From NCBI GenBank assembly GCA_965206675.1, contig CBDBKL010000008.1, positions 501,309 to 565,308 on the forward strand: a stretch of 64,000 nucleotides of DNA, written 5' to 3'. This document shows positions 8,696-16,932 of the stretch, piece after piece; positions within the stretch are counted from its first letter, which is position 1; each line of letters starts with the position of its first letter. The notes below the pieces were generated by a model, which saw nothing but the letters and a program-made list of their open reading frames with translations, was not told the DNA's origin and did no database searches. The translations under genes and the position numbers were made by a program. This DNA is from CBDBKL01 sp965206675 (GTDB lineage Bacteria; Bdellovibrionota; Bdellovibrionia; Bdellovibrionales; JAKFYE01).

Positions 8696-9602
8696 ATTTT
8701 CAAAATATGTCGGAACGGGAAATGACTTTTTGTTTTTTGATAAACAGGAGTCTGCTCATATAAAAAATAGAAAACGTTTTGTTCAAAAAATATGTGATAG
8801 ACATTTTGGTGTTGGGGCCGATGGTGTTGTGTTTATGGAAGAGTCAAAAGAGTATGATTTTTCCTGGGACTTTTATAATGCTGATGGATCACATGCCGAA
8901 ATGTGTGGAAATGCGGCCAGATGTGCCGTTCAGTTTTATGGTACAAGTCAAAACGCTAAAGGGAAACATGATGATCGAGATGAAAATGGAGAACCATATC
9001 GAGAAGAATTAAAAATCTCCTTTCAAACACAGGCCGGGGTTGTTCAAGGAATATACTCCCCTGAGGATGTCCCTATTATAAGGTTTAGTGTTCCCCAGTT
9101 TGTAAAGGAAATAGAGGGCGGAGAACTTTGGAATGCTGGCGTTCCTCATTTTGTTTTACAAAAAAACTTGGGATGTAAAAAAACTCTTAGGGAAATGGGA
9201 AGGATGTATAGGCATCATTCACAATTTCAACCCAATGGTGTCAATGTAACCTTTTTGTGCCCCTCATTGGATTTACAAGAACAAAATGAGGTGTCAGAGA
9301 AGAATGGAGAACATAAACAATCAGATGCACATCATGTTGAAGCTCCACAGATAAAAGATCCCTCTTTTTCCAAAAAGTGCATTGACACTGTCACGTATGA
9401 AAGAGGAGTTGAGGATCTCACTTTAGCTTGTGGTACGGGAGCCCTTGCGGCGGCTTCATCTTATAGAAAACAAATGGGGGAAAATACTGAATCTGTTCAG
9501 GTGAACACTCTGGGAGGAGTTTTAAGTGTTTTGTTTGAACCTGATGAAAAAGTGGTGTTGAAGGGATCTGTTTCCCATGTTTTCTCAGGAGAATTTTCAT
9601 GA
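8679..9602 (+). CDS. dapF: Diaminopimelate epimerase
   Basis: A protein of 307 residues starting at a GTG inside the preceding lipoprotein gene, with GGAAGAGAG upstream. DapF interconverts LL- and meso-diaminopimelate using two cysteines as acid/base. Both Cys motifs are present: HAEMCGNAARC (near residue 74) and LACGTGALAAA near the C-terminus. The substrate-binding GTGNDFLFFD near the start is also intact. Compared with the usual ~275 residues there is extra charged sequence around residues 205-230 (EQNEVSEKNGEHKQSDAHH), probably a surface loop. Its stop overlaps the start of dapA as ATGA, which places two lysine/peptidoglycan precursor enzymes in one operon. Confidence 0.95.
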   Translation: MSRASKFSKYVGTGNDFLFFDKQESAHIKNRKRFVQKICDRHFGVGADGVVFMEESKEYDFSWDFYNADGSHAEMCGNAARCAVQFYGTSQNAKGKHDDRDENGEPYREELKISFQTQAGVVQGIYSPEDVPIIRFSVPQFVKEIEGGELWNAGVPHFVLQKNLGCKKTLREMGRMYRHHSQFQPNGVNVTFLCPSLDLQEQNEVSEKNGEHKQSDAHHVEAPQIKDPSFSKKCIDTVTYERGVEDLTLACGTGALAAASSYRKQMGENTESVQVNTLGGVLSVLFEPDEKVVLKGSVSHVFSGEFS

Positions 9603-10474
9603 AGCATTTTAGAGGAATATATACAGCCTTAGTTACACCGTTTAAAAATGGCGAGGTTGATAAAAAGTCATTAATTGGGTTGTTACGACATCAAATGGAT
9701 GGCGGTGTTGATGGCTTGGTTGTCAATGGGACAACGGCAGAGAACCCGACGCTTTTGCCACACGAGATACAATCTATCTTTGAAATTATCAAAAATGAGA
9801 TCAGTGGGCAGGTGCCACTTATTTTTGGTGCGGGAACAAACTCCACAGAGTCCACACTTCGGCTGTCACTTTTGGGAGAAAAGTGGGGAGCTGACGGTCT
9901 GTTGCTTGTTACCCCTTACTATAACAAACCTCCCCAGCGTGGTCTTATGGGGCATTTTTCAAAAATTGCTGAATCTGTTCAGATACCGATTTTATTATAC
10001 AATATCCCTGGTCGTTCTATTGTTTCTATAGATATAGAAACACTTGTTTCACTCAGCCAAATAAAAAACATTATAGGTGTTAAAGATGCGACTGGGGATT
10101 TGGATTATGCTGATCAGGCTATACAGAAAACACCAGATCATTTCACTGTTACTTCGGGTGATGATAATACGTTTATTCAACATGTTCTAACCGGTGGAGA
10201 CGGAGCTATTTCAGTTGCGTCCAACCTTATACCCAATGAAATGAAACAATGGTTTCGAATGGCAGATAAAAAAGACAGATCAGCTGTTGAACAAAGTTTT
10301 GCTAAAGACAAGGAGCTTGTTGAATATTTGGGTGTTGAAACCAATCCCATACCTATTAAAGCTGCGCTTTATGAAGCGGGAATTATTGCTTCAGATGAAA
10401 TGAGATCTCCCCTCTGCCTTCTTTCTGAAGAACACAGGTCTCATTTAAAAGTATTGCTACAAAAAAGATCTTAA
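9599..10474 (+). CDS. dapA: 4-hydroxy-tetrahydrodipicolinate synthase
   Basis: A protein of 291 residues, normal length for DapA. It condenses pyruvate with aspartate semialdehyde, the first committed step towards diaminopimelate and lysine. Seen in the sequence: the GTTAENPTL motif that binds substrate carboxylate, the catalytic tyrosine in YYNKPPQRG, and the Schiff-base lysine in IGVKDATGD. The ATG overlaps the dapF stop codon (ATGA), so translation is coupled. A ~200-bp gap without a gene follows before transaldolase. Confidence 0.96.
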   Translation: MKHFRGIYTALVTPFKNGEVDKKSLIGLLRHQMDGGVDGLVVNGTTAENPTLLPHEIQSIFEIIKNEISGQVPLIFGAGTNSTESTLRLSLLGEKWGADGLLLVTPYYNKPPQRGLMGHFSKIAESVQIPILLYNIPGRSIVSIDIETLVSLSQIKNIIGVKDATGDLDYADQAIQKTPDHFTVTSGDDNTFIQHVLTGGDGAISVASNLIPNEMKQWFRMADKKDRSAVEQSFAKDKELVEYLGVETNPIPIKAALYEAGIIASDEMRSPLCLLSEEHRSHLKVLLQKRS

Positions 10475-10678
10475 AATTTTAAGAAAACGTTATCGTTGCA
10501 GGTTGAAGATAATACAACGTCTTAGAAAGCAGCGTAAAAAGTAATTGTTTGAGATCTATCTTAATAGGCCTAATTTATCATCGCCTGTAATTATATGTGT
10601 TATTTTCATAATTTTACGACCTATATTCTATTTGCAGATTGTGACTATGTATAGTAGCTTTCGACGAAAAGGATGTTT

Positions 10679-11344
10679 ATGAAACTTTTTATTGATTCAG
10701 CGGATATGAGTGAAATTAAAAAAGCCAATGCCATGGGTTTGGTTGATGGTGTGACAACAAATCCCTCTCTTCTGGCTAAGGTTCATGAACAAGGAAAAGC
10801 GCAGTCGTTTAATGATACTCTAAAAAGTATTTGTGAAGAAGTTAACGGCCCTGTTTCTGCAGAAGTGATCAGCCCCGATGCCGGAACTATGTGTTCTGAA
10901 GGAAGAGCACTGGCTGAAATTCATAAAAACATTGTTGTTAAAATTCCTATGTGTAAAGAGGGATTAAAGGCTGTTAAGCAATTGTCGGCTTCAGGTATTA
11001 AAACCAATGTGACCCTTGTTTTTTCCCCCCTACAAGCTCTTCTTGTGGCTAAGGCGGGAGCGACATATATTTCCCCATTTGTGGGACGTTTAGATGACAT
11101 AGCCAATGAAGGTATGGGTTTAGTTGCAGATATTGTTACAATTTATGAAAACTATGGCTATGAGACAGAAGTTTTGGTGGCGAGCACTCGACATCCTATT
11201 CATGTTTTGGAGGCCGCTCGCATGGGTGCACATATTTCTACTCTGCCCTATAAAGTCATGGAGCAACTTGCAGAACACCCTTTAACAACTATAGGTATTG
11301 AAAAATTTAAAAAAGATTGGGAATCTGCTCATAAAACAACATGA
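10679..11344 (+). CDS. tal: Transaldolase (short, FSA/TalC-type)
   Basis: About 221 residues, of the short transaldolase class. The start MKLFIDSADMSEIKKA is typical of the class; an in-frame ATG six bases earlier lies too close to the AAAAGGA ribosome site, so 10679 is preferred. The Schiff-base lysine lies in IVVKIPMCKEG, and TNVTLVFSPLQALL and SPFVGRLDDI are conserved barrel motifs. It moves a dihydroxyacetone unit between sugar phosphates in the pentose phosphate pathway; fructose-6-phosphate aldolase activity cannot be excluded from sequence. The stop overlaps the ATG of the next lipoprotein gene, suggesting an operon of tal with two envelope proteins. Confidence 0.93.
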   Translation: MKLFIDSADMSEIKKANAMGLVDGVTTNPSLLAKVHEQGKAQSFNDTLKSICEEVNGPVSAEVISPDAGTMCSEGRALAEIHKNIVVKIPMCKEGLKAVKQLSASGIKTNVTLVFSPLQALLVAKAGATYISPFVGRLDDIANEGMGLVADIVTIYENYGYETEVLVASTRHPIHVLEAARMGAHISTLPYKVMEQLAEHPLTTIGIEKFKKDWESAHKTT

Positions 11345-11874
11345 AAACATGGTTTATTATTTTAGCATTTATTTTTGGATGTAGCTCAGGAGCAAAAGTG
11401 GGGGGCTTGCTGCATCCACTTTCTGATATTCAAAAGGCCATAGTGGCCTCCTTTCCCCAAGGTTTAGAACAGTCTGATCCTAAAAAAAGAGTTTTTTATT
11501 CAAAGTTTTTTGATCCGGATGCTTTGGATTTTGGAGACGAGGCTGTCTATGATGAGGACGAGGGCGAGCCGCAAAAGAGAGGATATAATAAAAAAATCAC
11601 TGTTTATGCAGAAGAATTGTCTCTTTTTCGCGGACAAGTTGTGGCGACTGTCCTTGGGTCTAGTAGGCCCTATACGTTGAAAATAAAGGTGTTTGTGGAT
11701 GAGAGAAAGGATGCTGCATACGTCAGTGAGGACCCTAATAAGCTCTATAATGGGGAGTGGGAGAAGCAGGGGCAAGATGACGAATTGACAGAATATTTTG
11801 TGAAAAGAATAAAATCGATACTTGCTAAACACCACAGAACAAAGAACATCATTGACGATTTTCGAAGCTTCTAA
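11341..11874 (+). CDS. Small lipoprotein of unknown function
   Basis: A protein of 177 residues whose start overlaps the stop of transaldolase. A short signal peptide is followed by a lipobox (FIFGC, Cys 14). The mature part contains an acidic stretch (DEAVYDEDEGEP) and ends with basic residues. It has no recognisable catalytic motif. It lies 16 bp before a large membrane-anchored protein and is likely co-transcribed with it. No family recognised. Confidence 0.75.
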   Translation: MKTWFIILAFIFGCSSGAKVGGLLHPLSDIQKAIVASFPQGLEQSDPKKRVFYSKFFDPDALDFGDEAVYDEDEGEPQKRGYNKKITVYAEELSLFRGQVVATVLGSSRPYTLKIKVFVDERKDAAYVSEDPNKLYNGEWEKQGQDDELTEYFVKRIKSILAKHHRTKNIIDDFRSF

Positions 11875-11890
11875 TTAAAATTAACTTGTT

Positions 11891-13930
11891 ATGAAAAAAC
11901 TTCGTCTGTTGCTTAATAAGCGCACAGCTATTTATGTCTTAATGTTTATCGCTTTGGGACTATTATTCATTCCTAAAGATCTTACGCCTATTGATTTCAG
12001 GGTTATAGATTCCAAGTTAGAGGTTCCTATTGATTCACCAGCTATGGCTTTGGTTATTGATCAGTTTTTACCTATTGTGGAAGAGTCTATTTCAGTAGAT
12101 GAAAATATAAATCTTAAATCTGGAACAAAAGCTTTAAAGGTTATGGAGCTCAATAAAGAGTTTAAGCGTTTCTCTGAAGAAGAACTACGTCAACCGACAT
12201 ATCAAACAGAGGAAGCAGTAGATACAACTGGAGCGAATAGAGTTGTGTTAGATAGCGGCATAATTGTTATGAGGAGTGAAGATAAAGAAAAATCCTTTTC
12301 AGAGAAATTGCGAGGAGCGTTAAGAAAACAGTATGCGATCTACCCCGCTCCGAAAATGTCTCGCCTATCAACAGTCTTAGCGACTAGATCTTCAAGGGTA
12401 AATCGCTCTCGAGGTCGCTCCATTGAAAGAATACCGTCTACTATAAAAAACCCTACTGTTGATGAGAGTGTTGTGGCTGATAACACGAAAGAAGTGCAAG
12501 AGACTTTGGGAACAACTGCCGTTGAATTAACGGGACAGGTGTTTTTAAAAGAGGGTCTGATCTACACAGGTGAAGAGCACCTTGAAGTCTTTCATGAAGT
12601 TGGGGGAGAAAAACAAGTTGTAGGTAGAACTTCTCTTGATACAGGTGACTTTCATATTCGTGTTAACACATTACGCGCCGGTGACTTGGTCGCTGAACTG
12701 AGAAGTGCTGGTGGAAATCTTTTGGGTGAGTCTCGTGTTCCTGTATTAAGTCTCAATCAAGATAAATCATTAACTATGAATATCATCCCTCTCTTGTCTA
12801 GAATTTCTGGCCGTATTGTCTCTGCCTATTCTTATGATAAGCACTACATTCCCGTTCGGCCGGATAAGGTTTCTGTTTATCCCATAGATGTTGATTTAGA
12901 TATCAGTGAGGCGGGACATTTTAAAAAAGAAGATCTTCTTTTACCAGGGTCTCAGTATCTTTTGAATGCTGAAGCAAAGGGTTACTGGAATAGTTTAGTG
13001 ATGACGGACTCACGTTCGGAGAGCTTAGTTCATATGTTTCCAGATAGCATGATAGAAAGTCTTTATGGATTGGTAAATGAAAGACCAAAGCCAGAATTCG
13101 AAGGTGTTATTTGGGGAAAAGTGTTGGCCCGTGGAAAAGCGATTAAGGGAGTAAGGGTTGACATGGCTATTGATGATATTATTGGACCGATTTATTTTAA
13201 TGATTTTTATTTACCCGATAGAACATTAAATGAAACCACAGAAAATGGTCTCTTTGCCTATTTAAAAGTTCCCCCTGGAATGCATGCTTTGCGCACAAGT
13301 TACTCTGGAAAGAATTTTTTAACAGACGTAGTGGCTGTAGAACCTCATTCTGTAACTCGATCTAATGTAGAGGTCGATCTTTTAAAATCTGGTCATGTTT
13401 ATGTTTATGATGCACTAACAGGTCAACCTGTTGAAACAGACATTTTGTACTCTGGAAATGATGTCACGGGATTTGCTGAAGGTGGTATTTTAAATCTAAG
13501 GTTTAACAGAAGTCGAAAATTGCTGTTTTTAGAGAGTCAGGGTTCAAGTGAGCACTATCCATCTCGTGTTGTTGTTGACAGAAAAGATGGATTGATTCGA
13601 ATGCCCCTTGCAAGACGCGATTGGATTGACAGTATTAAAGCGAAGATGAAAATTAATTATGTTCCGTCCTCTGGATATGTTTTAGGGTTCTTGGGTGAGC
13701 AGGAATATGATGTCTTATTAAATCATCCCAGTCCCCACTCTGAGTTAGTGTATTTTGATAAAGAGGGTCAGCCCCTACAAGATGGAGATACTCAGGAAAA
13801 ATATGGGTTTTTACTTTTTAATGTCGATCATGGCTTGGGCGGGTTAACCATCAACACAGAGTCGGGAGTGTTATCTAAGATTTTTCATTCCGACTCAGGC
13901 CACTTGAGTGTTGTTACAACGGGGAATTAA
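11891..13930 (+). CDS. Membrane-anchored periplasmic protein with carboxypeptidase-regulatory-like beta domains
   Basis: A protein of 679 residues. One hydrophobic segment near residues 13-27 (AIYVLMFIALGLLFI) without an obvious cleavage site acts as an N-terminal anchor. After a ~170-residue linker that is partly basic (RSSRVNRSRGRSIER), the protein is beta-rich. Two or more segments resemble carboxypeptidase regulatory-like/Cna-B-like folds, for example the region beginning LTGQVFLKEGLIYTG and the one beginning GVIWGKVLARGKAIKG. Such domains usually carry out adhesion or structural roles at the cell surface or in the periplasm. The gene closes an apparent tal-lipoprotein-this gene operon and converges on the next gene. 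The function is not known. Confidence 0.7.
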   Translation: MKKLRLLLNKRTAIYVLMFIALGLLFIPKDLTPIDFRVIDSKLEVPIDSPAMALVIDQFLPIVEESISVDENINLKSGTKALKVMELNKEFKRFSEEELRQPTYQTEEAVDTTGANRVVLDSGIIVMRSEDKEKSFSEKLRGALRKQYAIYPAPKMSRLSTVLATRSSRVNRSRGRSIERIPSTIKNPTVDESVVADNTKEVQETLGTTAVELTGQVFLKEGLIYTGEEHLEVFHEVGGEKQVVGRTSLDTGDFHIRVNTLRAGDLVAELRSAGGNLLGESRVPVLSLNQDKSLTMNIIPLLSRISGRIVSAYSYDKHYIPVRPDKVSVYPIDVDLDISEAGHFKKEDLLLPGSQYLLNAEAKGYWNSLVMTDSRSESLVHMFPDSMIESLYGLVNERPKPEFEGVIWGKVLARGKAIKGVRVDMAIDDIIGPIYFNDFYLPDRTLNETTENGLFAYLKVPPGMHALRTSYSGKNFLTDVVAVEPHSVTRSNVEVDLLKSGHVYVYDALTGQPVETDILYSGNDVTGFAEGGILNLRFNRSRKLLFLESQGSSEHYPSRVVVDRKDGLIRMPLARRDWIDSIKAKMKINYVPSSGYVLGFLGEQEYDVLLNHPSPHSELVYFDKEGQPLQDGDTQEKYGFLLFNVDHGLGGLTINTESGVLSKIFHSDSGHLSVVTTGN

Positions 13931-14014
13931 TTTTTTGTTCGAAAAGATGAATGCAAAAAATGTCTGAAGATAAAGCTCGGGGGCAATCACAGTTCTTGGT
14001 TTTGTAATAGGTTT

Positions 14015-15241
14015 TTAGCTTCTTTGCTTTTTGGGCAGTCGGAGTTGATACCCTTTGGGTAGTTTTGTGGCTACACTGATATTACGATAACGTAATTTGG
14101 GATTAAAAAGCTTTAAGTCTTTAAAGCTGACAGAGAACTTTTTTGTAATTTGTTTTATCTTTAAGCTTTTGTTCAAAGTAACGGTTTTTGTTTTTTGAAG
14201 TGGAAGAGCTGTGGGAATTCCGAAAATTTCTTTTTGGTATCTCTCTACATAGAGAGCGGCCAAAAATTCAGATAAGAATCGTTTTCCGGAAAAGTTCTTA
14301 CGCTGTCTTTTTTGTTTCTTTATAATTTGAGCTATATCTTTTGCGTTGTATTTATAACGAGTGGGAACTTGATATTTGGCAAAAACTTCTTCTATCTTTG
14401 TGGGGTGCTTTAACCCTGCGATAAATCCTTTTTTGACACGATCTTTTTGTCCCACTTGAATGCGAATTGTTTTTATAGCTTTGCGAATATTGGCGGTTTT
14501 GTTTCCCTTAATTTTTGATAATATTCTTACATATCTTTTTTGTCTTTTTGTTAAGGGTTGAGATTTCTTTTTGAGTAGGGGCTTAAGTTCATTAATGACT
14601 AACTTTTTCCTTTTGAGCACTAAGTTTTTAACAGCCCGCCTCTTTGTTTGAGCAGTGTCTTGGTGAGAAGTCGATACAGACTTAGTATCTACGATGTCAT
14701 ACACAATCCATGGGTATTTTGCATGGTGAATGATGTAATAACGAGAGCTGTATTTAGAGTAAATGTTGAGCCAAAAACTCACATGCAATCGAAGTTTTTT
14801 AGGTATATCAAAGGAGCGAGGGATTTTGTTATATGTATCTTTTAGTATATCTAATTTTGTAAGTTTGGAGTCATAATAATTTAGAGAGTGAACCCTTGAG
14901 CGGTTGTACTTTTTCATAAACTCTTGCCTTTCTCTTAGGGCAAGATCATTTGGGTGTTTGTTTAAAAAGCCTGACTCTGTGTTTGTAAATCTTCGTGTTA
15001 AATCTTTGGGGTCTCCTGTGAGGGATTCTATCTTTTGTTGAACAAGATGTTTTATTTTACCGAAAATTTCAAATTGTGAAGATTGCAGTTCATAGGCAAG
15101 TCCAATGGCGACGGCGGGAATAAGGATATAGAAGAGGATAGATTTAGAGAACCGGATACGGCTGATCTTCTTCTGTATCTGCTTTTGAATTTTCTTAACA
15201 CGCTTTTTGGCCGTCTTTGAGGCATAGGGTAAGTTTCTCAT
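14015..15241 (-). CDS. MltD-like LysM protein apparently lacking the lytic transglycosylase catalytic core
   Basis: A protein of 408 residues, very rich in Lys/Arg, with one membrane helix near residues 33-50. Residues 144-187 (from IPKKLRLHVSFWLNIYSKYS) match the region before the catalytic domain in MltD-type lytic transglycosylases of Deltaproteobacteria, as does 252-292 (IRKAIKTIRIQVGQKDRV through KIEEVFAKYQVP). The sequence then jumps to NAKDIAQIIKKQKRQR...FLSEFLAALYVE (299-333), which normally follows the catalytic domain. The expected ~120 residues with the Glu-Ser active site and the AYNHG-type motif are missing. Residues 355-404 form a LysM-like peptidoglycan-binding domain. The frame is intact, so it may be a non-catalytic binding protein. 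The comparison is from memory of the family, not an alignment. Confidence 0.65.
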   Translation of the reverse strand: MRNLPYASKTAKKRVKKIQKQIQKKISRIRFSKSILFYILIPAVAIGLAYELQSSQFEIFGKIKHLVQQKIESLTGDPKDLTRRFTNTESGFLNKHPNDLALRERQEFMKKYNRSRVHSLNYYDSKLTKLDILKDTYNKIPRSFDIPKKLRLHVSFWLNIYSKYSSRYYIIHHAKYPWIVYDIVDTKSVSTSHQDTAQTKRRAVKNLVLKRKKLVINELKPLLKKKSQPLTKRQKRYVRILSKIKGNKTANIRKAIKTIRIQVGQKDRVKKGFIAGLKHPTKIEEVFAKYQVPTRYKYNAKDIAQIIKKQKRQRKNFSGKRFLSEFLAALYVERYQKEIFGIPTALPLQKTKTVTLNKSLKIKQITKKFSVSFKDLKLFNPKLRYRNISVATKLPKGYQLRLPKKQRS

Positions 15242-15440
15242 GCTTATAATTTAAAGCAAAGCTGGTGCCTTAAGGGGTAAAATAAAAAAGCATGTTATTT
15301 TAGATACTTATGGTTTTTCAAGAAAGTGTTTTTCCCATGGATTTGTTTAGAAACTCGACACCTGTCTGAAACCTATCATTTTTACGATGTTTGATTTAAT
15401 GGTTTTTTACCAATTGGATTTCTTGCTCATCATTTTTATT

Positions 15441-15600
15441 TAACAAGCAAAAAGCAGGAAAAATGCGCTTTAAAATTCTTTAACAGGCATTTGTGCCTGT
15501 TATTTTTGTCTAACAGGCAAAAAATGGGAAAAATGCGCTTTAAAATCTTGTAAGGGGCATTTGTGCTTGTTATTTCTTTGTTGGCAGGAGGCAAAAAGGA
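15441..15600. repeat. Tandem ~70-bp direct repeats with internal palindromes
   Basis: Two copies with a 70-bp period start at 15441 (TAACAAGCAAAAAGCAGG) and 15511 (TAACAGGCAAAAAATGGG). Both contain GGAAAAATGCGCTTTAAAAT and a downstream (C/G)GCATTTGTGC(C/T)TGTTATTT. A third, truncated start lies at about 15583 (GGCAGGAGGCAAAAAGG). In the first copy AACAGGCA-TTTG-TGCCTGTT (15482-15501) is a perfect hairpin followed by a T-rich run. The half site AACAGGCA recurs at 15512. The array sits directly before the foreign-looking gene at 15649. The stems could be terminators, an operator array or a recombination remnant. Confidence 0.75.
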
Positions 15601-15648
15601 TGTGTCGTATTTTTGTTAGAACATCACAGACATTAAAGGAGTTTAAAC

Positions 15649-16404
15649 ATGACAACACGTTTATTTAACCTTTTCCGTTTTGCAGGGTGGTCTTATTTAT
15701 CTCTTGGTATTATGGTCTCAATCTTTACTTCTACCTCAACATCGTACGCTCAACTCACTGATGAAGAGGTATCAAAAGCTATCTCTCATGGAAGTCCGTT
15801 GGCTGCTCAAGCGATTCAACATAGTCTAAGCGATCAAGAGAAAGCAGTAGCCCTTGAGATTGAATCTACTGCATACTTCCTTAATCAACCCACAACGATA
15901 CCAGCACCTCACCTCGCAAACACACCAGCGGGCAAAAGGAAACTTTCCGTTGTTGTTGCCGTACGACCTATTGGTACTGCTTCAATCAATGAACGTATAC
16001 GAGAGTTAGCTGAACCAGATCATCCAGTATTAAGACGAAGAGCAATGGTCATACGCTATGAATACATGACTGGTGATACGATTCGAACTTGGGTGGATCT
16101 TGAGTCTGATCAAATTCTATCCGTCCGACGTGATAAGTATCCAGCACCTCTTGCGCAAGAAGAACTAGATCGTGCAATACAACTCCTTCGGGACTATAGC
16201 CAAGAGATCGATCAACTTGTCTCTACCCATACCGATATCGAATTTCTCCATCGGGTACCCCGTAGTGTTGGTCGGCAACCCTCCACATTGATCAATGATT
16301 CTCTGCGAGGACATCGGTTGGTCATACTATGGCTTGGATATCCTTGGTCGTCAGAAAAATACTTCATAGATCTCAGTGCTGAACAGGTGCTCGGCACCCG
16401 TTAA
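15649..16404 (+). CDS. Secreted protein of unknown function with atypical base composition
   Basis: A protein of 251 residues with a signal peptide ending near SYA-QL, preceded by AAAGGAG. Two similar alpha/beta segments follow (around YEYMTGDTIRTWVDLESDQ and WLGYPWSSEKYFIDLS). They faintly resemble the N-terminal domains of copper amine oxidases, but no catalytic oxidase domain is present, so no function is claimed. Base composition rises to ~43-52 % G+C in its lines compared with ~35-40 % around it, and CGN arginine codons are common, unlike neighbours that favour AGA. Together with the repeat array upstream and lack of operon partners, this suggests acquisition by transfer. Confidence 0.75.
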   Translation: MTTRLFNLFRFAGWSYLSLGIMVSIFTSTSTSYAQLTDEEVSKAISHGSPLAAQAIQHSLSDQEKAVALEIESTAYFLNQPTTIPAPHLANTPAGKRKLSVVVAVRPIGTASINERIRELAEPDHPVLRRRAMVIRYEYMTGDTIRTWVDLESDQILSVRRDKYPAPLAQEELDRAIQLLRDYSQEIDQLVSTHTDIEFLHRVPRSVGRQPSTLINDSLRGHRLVILWLGYPWSSEKYFIDLSAEQVLGTR

Positions 16405-16631
16405 TAAGGGATTTTTGTTATGGGGCTCAGTTTTTAATCCGTTAATCACAGTGATGGTTTGTCTGATGATATGATGCAGCGAGCTAATCAGCCTAGATTT
16501 ACATCTTTATTTTGAAAAATATTGAACCCTGTAAAAAGGAAAGAGCACAAAAGACAACGTGCATTAATTATCTGTTAATAGATAAAAAAATGAAAATTCT
16601 TTCTGAAATCCAGTCTATTCGAAAAGAAACC

Positions 16632-16661
16632 TTGATTCTTTGATTTAGAGCACGCTTAATA
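16632..16661 (+). promoter_or_regulatory. Possible promoter of the histone gene
   Basis: TTGATT at 16632-16637 and TTAATA at 16656-16661 are spaced 18 bp and lie about 25 bp before the start codon. The match to the sigma-70 consensus is moderate, and AT-rich gaps produce such pairs by chance. Confidence 0.3.
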
Positions 16662-16686
16662 GGTCAGAAATGCGTTGGAGGAATTT

Positions 16687-16881
16687 ATGGCTGATGTATT
16701 AGTCGTAACAAGTAAGGTTAAAAAGCATATTAAAGAGAATGGTGGTTGCAATACGTCTGCTGAAACCATCGAGGTTTTAAGCCAGGCTGTTGAAAAACTA
16801 TGTAAAAGAGGCGTTGATAGCGCGAAGGCCGATGGTCGAAAAACCGTTATGGCCCGAGATATCACAACAGATCATATATAG
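16687..16881 (+). CDS. Bacterial histone-fold DNA-binding protein
   Basis: A protein of 64 residues starting at the ATG at 16687 with GGAGGA just upstream. The sequence shows the three-helix histone fold in minimal form: a first helix (VVTSKVKKHIKENG), a long middle helix (SAETIEVLSQAVEKLCKRGVDSA), and the highly conserved ADGRKTVMARDIT, where the Arg and Thr belong to the RKTV loop typical of archaeal and bacterial histones. Such stand-alone histones are rare in bacteria; the best studied is the abundant essential nucleoid protein of Bdellovibrio bacteriovorus, which in vitro coats DNA edge-on instead of wrapping it. The gene stands alone, with its own upstream region and a strong terminator directly after it, fitting high expression. 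Confidence 0.92.
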   Translation: MADVLVVTSKVKKHIKENGGCNTSAETIEVLSQAVEKLCKRGVDSAKADGRKTVMARDITTDHI

Positions 16882-16890
16882 ATCCTTGTG

Positions 16891-16932
16891 TTCCCCATTG
16901 AAAAATCAGAGGATTTTTTAGTGGGGAATTTT
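16891..16932. terminator. Bidirectional intrinsic terminator between the histone gene and ligA
   Basis: TTCCCCA at 16891-16897 pairs with TGGGGAA at 16922-16928, extended inwards by GAAAAATC / GATTTTTTA around an AGAG loop. T-rich sequence follows on the plus strand (ATTTTC), and the A-run gives a U-tract on the other strand. The two genes converge here, so it can serve both. Confidence 0.8.

Noticed and set aside
15441..15600. 70-bp repeats read as a CRISPR array
   Set aside because: Only two and a partial copies, no variable spacers, no cas genes; the repeats are directly adjoining.
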